DNA of 49,053 nucleotides from Clostridia bacterium (lineage in GTDB: Bacteria; Bacillota; Clostridia; Christensenellales; Borkfalkiaceae), in NCBI GenBank assembly GCA_029055875.1, contig JAIDCJ010000009.1, positions 1-49,053 on the forward strand, in the 5' to 3' direction. Positions within the stretch are counted from its first letter, which is position 1. Every line of letters starts with the position of its first letter. The notes beneath the pieces are model-generated. The model had not been told where the DNA came from. It saw nothing but the letters and a program-made list of their open reading frames with translations, and did not search any database. Shown here piece by piece: positions 8,820 through 16,103 of this stretch. The position numbers were made by a program, and so were the translations under genes.

Positions 8820-10043
8820 ATGGCAAAGGCAAAATTCGACAGAACAAAGCCCCACGTTAACATCGGTACCATCGGTCACGTTGACCACGGTAAAACCACT
8901 TTGACCGCAGCTATCACCATGGTTATGGCTTGCAAAGGTCAGGCTCAGAAGATGCGTTACGACGAAATCGATAAGGCACCTGAAGAGAAAGCACGCGGTA
9001 TTACAATTAACACCGCACACGTTGAGTATGAGACGCCCACCCGTCACTATGCTCACGTTGACTGCCCGGGACACGCAGACTACGTTAAGAACATGATTAC
9101 GGGCGCTGCTCAGATGGACGGCGCAGTACTCGTTGTTGCTGCAACCGACGGCCCCATGCCCCAGACCCGTGAGCACATCCTGCTCGCTCGTCAGGTAGGC
9201 GTTCCTTATATCGTCGTATTCCTCAACAAGTGCGACCAGCTCGACGATCCCGAACTCCTCGAACTCGTTGAAATGGAAATCAGAGAGCTCCTCAGCTCCT
9301 ACGAATTCCCCGGCGACGACATTCCCATCATCAAAGGTTCCGCTCTCAAAGCGCTTGAAAAAGCTGCAAGCGGCGCTGCTGATGCAGACGTTCTCGCTGC
9401 TCCCGAATGCCAGTGCATTCTCGAGCTCATGGACACCATCGACAAGTATATCCCTACGCCCGAGCGCGACGACAAGAAGCCTTTCCTCCTTCCCGTCGAG
9501 GACGTATTCACCATCTCCGGCCGCGGTACCGTTGCTACGGGCCGTGTAGAGAGAGGTGTTGCTCACGTTGGTGAACCCGCTGAAATTATCGGCCTTATCG
9601 ATAAGCCCAAGACCACGACCATTACCGGTTTGGAAATGTTCCACAAGCAGCTTGACGAGGCTATGGCAGGTGATAACGTTGGTGCGCTTCTTCGCGGTAT
9701 CAACAGAACGGATATCGAGAAAGGACAGGTTATCGCAAAACCCGGTACGGTTCCCACCGCTATGAAATTCGAGGCTCAGGTTTACGTTTTGACCAAGGAT
9801 GAAGGCGGCCGTCACACCGCATTCTTCAACCACTATCGTCCTCAGTTCTTCATCAGAACGACCGACGTTACGGGTTCCATCGAGCTTCCCGCAGGCGTAG
9901 AAATGGTTATGCCCGGTGACCACGTCACCCTTACCGTCGAGCTTATTAAGCCCGTCGCTATCGAGGAAGGACTTCGTTTCGCTATCCGTGAAGGCGGCAG
10001 AACGGTTGGTTCCGGCGTTGTTTCCAAGATTCTTGCGAAATAA
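8820..10043 (+). CDS. tuf: Elongation factor Tu
   Basis: EF-Tu delivers aminoacyl-tRNA to the ribosome as a GTP complex. The G1 motif is GHVDHGKTT, switch II is [12 protein letters not shown] and the G4 motif is NKCD. Domains II and III follow, with [12 protein letters not shown] and RTTDVTG. The product has 407 residues against about 395-400 for most bacteria. The extra residues form an Ala-rich loop after SALKALE (about residues 180-198) at the end of the G domain. The start is ATG 8820 with CGGAGG upstream. It has its own promoter and a strong terminator. Confidence 0.98.
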   Translation: MAKAKFDRTKPHVNIGTIGHVDHGKTTLTAAITMVMACKGQAQKMRYDEIDKAPEEKARGITINTAHVEYETPTRHYAHVDCPGHADYVKNMITGAAQMDGAVLVVAATDGPMPQTREHILLARQVGVPYIVVFLNKCDQLDDPELLELVEMEIRELLSSYEFPGDDIPIIKGSALKALEKAASGAADADVLAAPECQCILELMDTIDKYIPTPERDDKKPFLLPVEDVFTISGRGTVATGRVERGVAHVGEPAEIIGLIDKPKTTTITGLEMFHKQLDEAMAGDNVGALLRGINRTDIEKGQVIAKPGTVPTAMKFEAQVYVLTKDEGGRHTAFFNHYRPQFFIRTTDVTGSIELPAGVEMVMPGDHVTLTVELIKPVAIEEGLRFAIREGGRTVGSGVVSKILAK

Positions 10044-10061
10044 TTTATAACAACAAAAAAG

Positions 10062-10087
10062 AGCACAGCTTCGGCTGTGCTTTTTTT
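10062..10087 (+). terminator. Intrinsic terminator of tuf
   Basis: AGCACAGC (10062-10069), a TTCG tetraloop and GCTGTGCT (10074-10081) are followed by a run of T. An A6 tract precedes the stem. Confidence 0.95.
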
Positions 10088-10190
10088 ATGCCGCTTTCAA
10101 TATGCGGCGCATTACTGCGTTCTGCTTGCTTCTTAAAAGCGGTGTTTCCACATGGTATGGGTACGGTTGGAATGCGCATACTTTTATTGT

Positions 10191-11006
10191 ATGGAAAAGG
10201 CGAAACGCGAAAACTTTATCGTCAGAGTTTGGAACAAGGGCAGGGGAGCCTACGGCGTACTTGCCGAAAATAAATATACCACGATTGCGGGCACGCTCGT
10301 GTTCTTTCTCATTATGTCGCTCGTGCCCTTTTTGTTCTGGGTTTCGTTGCTGTTCAGCCAAAGCGGAATGATCATTCAGCAGCTACTTGAACTGGAATTG
10401 TTCGATTGGGCAAAAGACTTGATCGTTTTTTTCCAAAGCAACGCCGAGGGCGCAACGGCAGGCGCGGGCATTCTCTTTCTTGTAACTACGCTTTGGTCAA
10501 GCACGGGATTTTTCTATCACCTGCGCCGAAGCGGAGAGATTATCTATTCCTACAGCGGGAATCACGGCTGGAAGGTGCGCGTTTCCGCCGTCATTCTCAC
10601 GCTACTGCTCATGGTGTTCTTCGTGTTCGTCGGCGCGGTGATTCTCGGCGCAAATCTTTTTTTGCGCAGCTTTCCGCTTTACGTCTATTATCCCGTCGTC
10701 TATTCCCTCGTGTTCGTCTTCGGGTTCTTTGTTGCGTGGGGATTGAACAGTTACGTCTGTCCCTTCCGAATCAGCCCCAACGACACGGTACTCGGCAGTC
10801 TATATACCGCTATCGCCTGGCTCGTTGCGTCCGCGGCGTTTTCCGTCTATCTCAGCTTTACCAATCAGGAGCGGCTCTACGGCGCGCTCTCGCTCGTTAT
10901 CGTATTTCTGCTTTGGGTGTATTGGATGATGATTTGCTTTACTTCGGGCGTCATTTATAATTCCCGCCGTTTGGAAGACAGAAATTTGGTGCGTAAAAAA
11001 TTATAA
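10191..11006 (+). CDS. YihY/BrkB-family integral membrane protein
   Basis: The 271-residue product has six likely membrane spans and the layout of the YihY (formerly 'RNase BN') family: a short basic N-terminus, the segment TIAGTLVFFLIMSLVPFLFW, a loop with LWSSTGFFYHLRRSGEIIY, and a final LLWVYWMMICFTSGVIYN. Biochemical function is uncertain for the whole family, and it should not be called a ribonuclease. ATG 10191 is chosen because homologues begin near this MEKAKREN sequence. No Shine-Dalgarno site is visible there, and an upstream ATG at 10152 is also possible. No clear promoter or terminator was found. It stands alone between tuf and the next promoter. Confidence 0.85.
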   Translation: MEKAKRENFIVRVWNKGRGAYGVLAENKYTTIAGTLVFFLIMSLVPFLFWVSLLFSQSGMIIQQLLELELFDWAKDLIVFFQSNAEGATAGAGILFLVTTLWSSTGFFYHLRRSGEIIYSYSGNHGWKVRVSAVILTLLLMVFFVFVGAVILGANLFLRSFPLYVYYPVVYSLVFVFGFFVAWGLNSYVCPFRISPNDTVLGSLYTAIAWLVASAAFSVYLSFTNQERLYGALSLVIVFLLWVYWMMICFTSGVIYNSRRLEDRNLVRKKL

Positions 11007-11033
11007 AATATATGGATTTTTTCAGATTTCCTC

Positions 11034-11064
11034 TTGACAGGGGGGGGGTACTCAATGGTAGAAT
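11034..11064 (+). promoter_or_regulatory. Promoter with a G9 tract in its spacer
   Basis: TTGACA (11034-11039) is followed at once by nine G (11040-11048), then TAGAAT (11059-11064). The spacer is 19 bp, two more than optimal. Loss of one or two G by slippage would bring the boxes to 18 or 17 bp and should raise activity. AGGAGGGG precedes the downstream start at 11083. Confidence 0.65.
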
Positions 11065-11082
11065 ATAGCCAAGGAGGGGAAT

Positions 11083-11577
11083 ATGCAAAAAATCATTCAA
11101 CACGAAAAGTACGGCGAAATCAAATATCGGGAAAGCTTCTGGACGGGCAACGCGGAAGTATCCATCGGCGGCGTACCGCTCAATAAAACGGGGAAGAAGA
11201 CGTTTGAGTATATGGACGGCGAAACCATGTACCCCGTGGAAGCAAAAGGGAACGTCATGAGCGGGGTTACGCTGTATATCGGGGACGAGGCTTTCCCCGT
11301 TTGCGAAAAAGCAAAATGGTACGAATACGTTTTGTCCGCGTTTATTTTCGTTTTTATTTTGGTGTGGGGCAACGTTCCCGCGCTCGTGAAACTTCTCCCG
11401 CTCGTCGGGGGTGCAATCGGCGGCGGCATTGCGGGACTGTTTTTCGTTCTCAGCTTGTTCGGTATGCGCCTCGTTAGGAAGCCCGTTTTGAAGGTGCTCG
11501 TCTTCCTCGCTTGCTTTGCGGCTACCATTTTGATTTGCTGGGGAATCGCGATGGCAATCCTCAGCGCGGCGAAATAA
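11083..11577 (+). CDS. Membrane protein with a beta-rich N-terminal domain, unknown
   Basis: The 164-residue product has a soluble N-terminal part (about residues 1-80) containing WTGNAEVSIGGVPLNK and repeated short beta-like strands. Three hydrophobic segments follow (about 86-106, 108-128 and 136-160). It is a single gene with its own G-tract promoter, a strong AGGAGGGG site and a terminator. I do not recognise a named family. Small membrane proteins of this shape are common and uncharacterised in Clostridia. Confidence 0.75.
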   Translation: MQKIIQHEKYGEIKYRESFWTGNAEVSIGGVPLNKTGKKTFEYMDGETMYPVEAKGNVMSGVTLYIGDEAFPVCEKAKWYEYVLSAFIFVFILVWGNVPALVKLLPLVGGAIGGGIAGLFFVLSLFGMRLVRKPVLKVLVFLACFAATILICWGIAMAILSAAK

Positions 11578-11590
11578 TTTTCGGAAAAAA

Positions 11591-11615
11591 GATTTGGGAA
11601 ACCAAATCTTTTTTT
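11591..11615 (+). terminator. Intrinsic terminator
   Basis: GATTTGG (11591-11597) and CCAAATC (11602-11608) form a stem flanked by A6 and T7. It ends the 11083 gene. Confidence 0.9.
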
Positions 11616-11618
11616 ATA

Positions 11619-11648
11619 TTGACAGATAAATGCAATGAGCGTTATAAT
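11619..11648 (+). promoter_or_regulatory. Sigma-A promoter of the flavoprotein pair
   Basis: TTGACA (11619-11624), 18 bp, and TATAAT (11643-11648) directly follow the previous terminator and precede the gene at 11691, which has AAAGGGG as ribosome site. Confidence 0.85.
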
Positions 11649-11690
11649 AGCGGTATGCAAACAATGTAGTTCAAATAAAAGGGGTGTAAC

Positions 11691-12314
11691 ATGAAGGTTT
11701 TACTTTTTAACGGAAGCCCGAGGGCGAACGGTTGTACGTTTACCGCTCTTTCGGAAATTGCAGGCGTGCTGGGCGCACAGGGAATAGAAACGGAAATTTT
11801 GCAAATCGGCAACAGGCCCGTGCAGGACTGTATCGGCTGCGGCGGTTGTGCGGGGAAAGATAAATGCGTATTCACGGAAGACTGCGCGAACGAATGGATT
11901 GAAAAAGCGAAATCGGCAGACGGGTTCGTATTCGGCACACCCGTGTATTACGCCCATCCGTCGGGACGGATTTTATCGGTCATGGACCGGCTGTTCTATG
12001 CAGGCGGAAAACACTTCGCGCATAAGCCTGCCGCCGTTATCGCGTCCGCAAGAAGGGCAGGTACGACGGCTACGCTCGATACGATTTCAAAGCATTTGAC
12101 AATCAATCAAATGCCCGTTATCTCTTCTACCTATTGGAACATGGTACACGGCAATACGCCCGAACAAGTCAAACAAGATTTAGAGGGCATGGAGACGATG
12201 CGGAATATCGGTGCGAATATGGCTTGGATATTGAAATGTATCGAAGCGGGGAAGAAATCGGGTATTCCCGTGCCGCAGACGGTAAAATCAATTAAAACGA
12301 ATTTTATAAGATAA
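11691..12314 (+). CDS. Iron-sulfur flavoprotein (flavodoxin fold, NADPH-dependent FMN reductase type)
   Basis: The 207-residue protein has a flavodoxin-like fold with the FMN phosphate loop NGSPRANG at residues 8-15. A compact cysteine motif (Cys47, 50, 53 and 59; CX2CX2CX5C) follows, as in the Isf family of archaea and Clostridia, where it binds a 4Fe-4S cluster. The segment FGTPVYY is the second FMN-contact loop. Such proteins move electrons between ferredoxin-like donors and small acceptors, and some reduce O2 or peroxide. The substrate cannot be read from sequence. The next gene, 13 nt downstream, encodes a paralogue. Confidence 0.88.
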   Translation: MKVLLFNGSPRANGCTFTALSEIAGVLGAQGIETEILQIGNRPVQDCIGCGGCAGKDKCVFTEDCANEWIEKAKSADGFVFGTPVYYAHPSGRILSVMDRLFYAGGKHFAHKPAAVIASARRAGTTATLDTISKHLTINQMPVISSTYWNMVHGNTPEQVKQDLEGMETMRNIGANMAWILKCIEAGKKSGIPVPQTVKSIKTNFIR

Positions 12315-12327
12315 CGGAGGAAATCAA

Positions 12328-12864
12328 ATGAAAAAAATTATCGTAGTAACAAGCTCGCCGAGGCAGAACGGCAACTCGGAAATTTTAGCGCGGAAGTTTG
12401 CAGAGGGGGCTTTGTCCGCAGGAAACGAAGTGAAAACCGTTGCCGTGCGCGATATCGGACTCAAATTCTGCACGGGCTGTATGTACTGCAATTCGCACGA
12501 TAAATGCGTATTGAACGACGGCATGAACGCGCTTTACGAAAGCTTCCAACACGCGGACGTGCTCGTATTCGCAACACCCGTTTACTATTATGCGGTCTGC
12601 GGACAGCTCAAAACCTTGCTCGACAGGTTGAATCCGCTTTACGTTCGCGAAAACAAATTCAAGGATGTTTATCTGCTTGCGACGGCGGCGGAGGACGACG
12701 AACACGCCATGGACGGCGCGGTGAAAGATATTCAGGGCTGGATCGACTGCTTTGACGGCGTGAAATTGAAGGGCGTGATCCGCGGAATCGGCGTCACCGA
12801 GAAGGGGGAAATTAATGATACCGCATTCCCCGAAAAGGCCTACGAGATGGGCAAGAACGTATAA
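12328..12864 (+). CDS. Iron-sulfur flavoprotein, paralogue of the preceding gene
   Basis: The 178-residue protein has the same architecture: FMN loop SSPRQNGNSE near residues 9-18, cysteines 48, 51, 54 and 60 in CX2CX2CX5C spacing, and FATPVYYY. It starts 13 nt after its neighbour with a clean GGAGG site, so the two are one operon. Two different flavoproteins with the same iron-sulfur motif suggest either a heteromeric reductase or two specificities under the same control. The operon ends in a strong terminator. Confidence 0.88.
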   Translation: MKKIIVVTSSPRQNGNSEILARKFAEGALSAGNEVKTVAVRDIGLKFCTGCMYCNSHDKCVLNDGMNALYESFQHADVLVFATPVYYYAVCGQLKTLLDRLNPLYVRENKFKDVYLLATAAEDDEHAMDGAVKDIQGWIDCFDGVKLKGVIRGIGVTEKGEINDTAFPEKAYEMGKNV

Positions 12865-12896
12865 AGAATAAATCAAACAGGCTTGAAATAGAAAAA

Positions 12897-12929
12897 AGCG
12901 GCACGGGAAGAAACGTGCCGCTTTTTTTC
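12897..12929. terminator. Intrinsic terminator of the flavoprotein operon
   Basis: AGCGGCACG (12897-12905) and CGTGCCGCT (12914-12922) form a 9-bp stem with A6 before and T7 after. Confidence 0.93.
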
Positions 12930-13064
12930 AACGCCGTATATTTCGCGTGTGATTCGCACACGGTAAATTTTGTAAACGGTTCGGGAAACATTCCGGATTT
13001 TTATCATTTACACTGAATTAGCAAAAAATTCTTGTCACTATCTGAGAAAAGTACACGAAAAGTA

Positions 13065-13093
13065 TTTACTTTTTTCTAATTTTGGTGTAAAAT
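13065..13093 (+). promoter_or_regulatory. Probable promoter of the repeat-protein operon
   Basis: TTTACT (13065-13070), 17 bp, and TAAAAT (13088-13093) lie in the AT-rich 200-bp gap 12930-13138. GAGGT lies before the ATG at 13139. The -35 box is weak, so this call is tentative. The rest of the gap shows only a short GTGTG-n6-CACAC inverted repeat. Confidence 0.5.
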
Positions 13094-13138
13094 ACTTGCG
13101 TATAGAAATATTATTTTGTTTACTTGTGAGGTAGCACT

Positions 13139-16006
13139 ATGGCAGAAAGTTTTGAAGAGCGCCAGACGGTCATGCTCGAAGGAATGTATAAAGGAGTTGC
13201 AAGCAAGATCGACGAATTAAAGCAGTCGATCGACAAAGAGCTGCAAAATTCGGGCGAACAGCAGGTATCTGCATCGGAAGCGATTACGGAAAACTTCCGT
13301 CAGGGCGTCGAAAGTATGCTCGCGGAGCTTCGCTATCTTTCCCAGCAAAACAGCGCAATTTACGATTACAGTAAGAGCGAGCGCGCTTCCGCACAAGAGG
13401 CGATGGCTACGGCGTTAAACGAACGCTGCGAAGACATTGTGTCCGCCGTCACCGACTACGTGGATAAATTGGGTAAATCCATTTATGAGCAGCTCAATGC
13501 GAAAATCGAGCAGATGGGCAAAGACCTCATGCAGGCAATCCAGCTAGTTCCCCAGCAGGTGCCTTCCTTCATTACGGTGGAACAGCGCAGCGTAGAAGAG
13601 CCCGTTCAGGAAACGGTTCAACGGCCCGTGCAAGAGGTTCACGTTCCCGCCGTATTCTCGGACGAGACCTTCGACTACAACCTTCTTGCCGAGAAGATTG
13701 CAAGCATGCTGCCTGAAACCGACTACGATACGATTGCAGATAAAGTGGTGGAAGCGCTTCCCCAGCAGGACGAGAACCTGTTTGTGGACAAGGTGGTTGC
13801 CGCCATTCCCCAGCAGGATGAAAACGCGCTTGCCGATAAGCTCGCCGAAGTCATTCCGCTTACCGATTACGATTTAATTGCAGAAAAGGTTTCCAACGTT
13901 CTCGAAAACGAATTCGAGGTTACGGTCAGCGGAGAGGGACTCTCCCGTATTACGAGCGCGGTCGTGCAACAGCTTGATTACGACCGCATCGCCGCTAAAG
14001 TTGTGGAGCTTCTGAAAGCGGAAGGGCTCGATTTGGAACAGATTTCCGAGCGCGTTGCCGAGATTGCAAAACCCGAAGAAATCGACTACGATCAAATTGC
14101 CGTTCGCGTTGCGGAGTTTACCACGCACGAAGAAATCGATTACGAACAGCTTGCCGTGAAAGTGGCAGAGCTTGCAAGACCCGAAGATATCGACTACGAG
14201 GAGCTTGCCGCGAAGGTAGCGGAGCTTGCAAAGCCCGAGGAAATCGACTACGAGGAGCTCGCGCAAAGAGTAGCGGAACTTGCAAAACCCGAGGAGATCG
14301 ACTACGAGGAGCTTGCGCAAAGAGTAGCGGAGCTTGCAAAACCCGAGGAGATCGACTACGAGGAGCTCGCACAAAGAGTAGCAGAGCTTGCCGCACCCGG
14401 CGAAATCGACTACGATCAGCTTGCCGTAAAGGTAGCGGAACTCACGAAACCCGAAGATATCGACTACGACCAGCTTGCCGTAAAGGTGGCTGAGCTCACG
14501 AAACCCGAAGACATTGACTACGATCAGCTTGCTGCAAAGGTTGCCGAGCTCACCAGAACGGAAGAGCTTGACTACGAGCAGCTTGCGTTGAGAGTGGCAG
14601 AGCTTGCAAAGCCCGAAGACATCGATTACGACCAGCTCGCTGCAAAGGTTGCCGAGCTTACTAAGGCGGAAGAGCTCGACTACGATCAGCTTGCGTTGAG
14701 AGTAGCAGAGCTTGCGAAGCCCGAAGATATCGATTACGATCAGCTTGCGGCAAAGGTTGCCGAGCTTACTAAGACGGAAGATATTGACTACGATCAGCTT
14801 GCGGCAAAGGTTGCCGAGCTCACCAGAACGGAAGAGCTTGACTACGAGCAGCTTGCGTTGAGAGTGGCAGAGCTTGCGAAGCCCGAAGATATCGATTACG
14901 ATCAGCTTGCTGCAAAGGTTGCCGAGCTCACCAAGACGGAAGAGCTTGACTACGACCAGCTTGCCGTAAAGGTTGCCGAGCTTGCAAAGCCCGAGGAACT
15001 TGACTACGAGCACCTCGCGGCGAAGGTTGCGGAAATGACCAAGACCGAGGAGCCCGATTACGAACAGCTTGCCGCAAGACTTGCGGAACTCGTAAAACCC
15101 GAGGATGAAGACGAAGAGGAGGAGCTCCTCAGTGAGCAGCCCGAGGCGCCCGAGGAAATCGACTACGAGCGGATTGCAAGCCGCGTTGCGGAGCTTGTAA
15201 AGACGGGCCAGCCCGACTACGAAGAGCTTGCTTCGCGTGTGACGGAATTGTCGCAGTCAACGCCCGACTACGAAGCCTTGATGGCGCGTATCGAGGAGAT
15301 TACGAAGCTTGAAGATTCCGATATTGATAAATTTGCCGAAAAGGTAGAAGAAATCCTCAAGGACTATGCGCCCGTTGTGGTAGCACAGGAGGAGCCGGTT
15401 GAAGAGCCCAAGGCGGCGGATGAGTATGCAATTACTTCCGCTACGGCAAAGAAGAAAGAACCCGTTCGCAAACCCGGCAAGAAGGTCGTCCTTCCCGCGC
15501 CCGCAGAGCCCGAGCTCGTAACGCGTGTAAAGCGCAGCTTTACGGCGAAGCTCATCGAGAGCGAAGAGGACATCAAAGAATATTACAGCGAAATCAAGAA
15601 CACGATTTTGGGTTATTCCAAGACGCGTTCGCAAATCAACTGGTCGAACGACCGCTTCACGTTCGAGCGCGAAACGATTGCGAAAATCGCGATCCGCGGC
15701 AAGACGCTGTGTCTGTACGTTGCGCTCAACCCCGAAGAGTTCCCCGAGACCGTATACCACCAGAAATTCGCGGGCGATAACAAGATGTATGAAAAGACGC
15801 CCATGCTCGTGAAGGTCAAGAGCGTTGTAACGCTCAAGCGTGCGCTTCGCCTTGTGGAGCTTCTGATGGAAGTACAGGGTGCGGTTAAGGAAGACCGCGA
15901 AAAGGTTGATTACGCGAAAAAGTATGCGTACCGCAGAGAGAGTGAACTGCTTGCGGAAGGACTGATTAAAACGGCAGTCGTTTCCAAGTCAGATATGAAT
16001 TTTTAA
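13139..16006 (+). CDS. Large acidic protein with 18-residue tandem helical repeats, function unknown
   Basis: The 955-residue protein has no signal peptide or membrane span, so it is probably cytoplasmic. Residues 1-150 are predicted coiled coil. Residues about 185-314 hold degenerate forms of the repeat. Residues 315-656 are nineteen uninterrupted 18-residue units of consensus (I/L)DY(D/E)QLA.KVAEL.KPE., and about three more follow after an acidic linker. A proline/alanine linker then leads to a globular C-terminal domain (about 790-955) that begins RVKRSFTAKL and contains GKTLCLYVALNP. I believe similar domains occur in other unannotated Clostridia proteins, but I cannot name it. The repeats could form a long helical rod or scaffold. 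rnj follows 97 nt downstream. Confidence 0.85.
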   Translation: MAESFEERQTVMLEGMYKGVASKIDELKQSIDKELQNSGEQQVSASEAITENFRQGVESMLAELRYLSQQNSAIYDYSKSERASAQEAMATALNERCEDIVSAVTDYVDKLGKSIYEQLNAKIEQMGKDLMQAIQLVPQQVPSFITVEQRSVEEPVQETVQRPVQEVHVPAVFSDETFDYNLLAEKIASMLPETDYDTIADKVVEALPQQDENLFVDKVVAAIPQQDENALADKLAEVIPLTDYDLIAEKVSNVLENEFEVTVSGEGLSRITSAVVQQLDYDRIAAKVVELLKAEGLDLEQISERVAEIAKPEEIDYDQIAVRVAEFTTHEEIDYEQLAVKVAELARPEDIDYEELAAKVAELAKPEEIDYEELAQRVAELAKPEEIDYEELAQRVAELAKPEEIDYEELAQRVAELAAPGEIDYDQLAVKVAELTKPEDIDYDQLAVKVAELTKPEDIDYDQLAAKVAELTRTEELDYEQLALRVAELAKPEDIDYDQLAAKVAELTKAEELDYDQLALRVAELAKPEDIDYDQLAAKVAELTKTEDIDYDQLAAKVAELTRTEELDYEQLALRVAELAKPEDIDYDQLAAKVAELTKTEELDYDQLAVKVAELAKPEELDYEHLAAKVAEMTKTEEPDYEQLAARLAELVKPEDEDEEEELLSEQPEAPEEIDYERIASRVAELVKTGQPDYEELASRVTELSQSTPDYEALMARIEEITKLEDSDIDKFAEKVEEILKDYAPVVVAQEEPVEEPKAADEYAITSATAKKKEPVRKPGKKVVLPAPAEPELVTRVKRSFTAKLIESEEDIKEYYSEIKNTILGYSKTRSQINWSNDRFTFERETIAKIAIRGKTLCLYVALNPEEFPETVYHQKFAGDNKMYEKTPMLVKVKSVVTLKRALRLVELLMEVQGAVKEDREKVDYAKKYAYRRESELLAEGLIKTAVVSKSDMNF
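14081..15106 (+). repeat. Nineteen in-frame 54-bp tandem repeats inside the coding region
   Basis: Nineteen consecutive 54-bp units encode 18 residues each, starting with Ile/Leu-Asp-Tyr. No unit is longer or shorter. Units 3-6 and 7-8 are nearly identical at the DNA level, and higher-order two- to three-unit blocks recur (for example units 9-10 and 14-15). This indicates repeated unequal exchange or slippage that always preserves frame. Confidence 0.95.
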
Positions 16007-16103
16007 TTTGAATTGAAAAGTCCCATCTCAAACGCAAAGAAGAGAGCTGAATTTATCGGCTCTCTCACTTTGTTGTTAGGCGAATGGGCGGAAGGAGTTT
16101 TTT

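Noticed and set aside
8811..9923. 370-codon open frame antisense to tuf
   Set aside because: Same reason: a shadow of EF-Tu coding sequence without start signals.
10177..10190. Leaderless start for the YihY-family gene
   Set aside because: CATACT could be a -10 box near the ATG, but no matching -35 box is present, so the claim was not made.
13874..15013. 379-codon periodic open frame antisense to the repeat protein
   Set aside because: The periodicity is imposed by the 54-bp repeats on the other strand; no promoter or ribosome site is present.
14081..15106. Regular repeats as a CRISPR array
   Set aside because: Units are 54 bp with no variable spacers and stay in frame within a coding region.
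16041..16065. Terminator between the repeat-protein gene and rnj
   Set aside because: AGAGAGC/GCTCTCT forms a 7-bp hairpin but no T run follows, so read-through into rnj is more likely.
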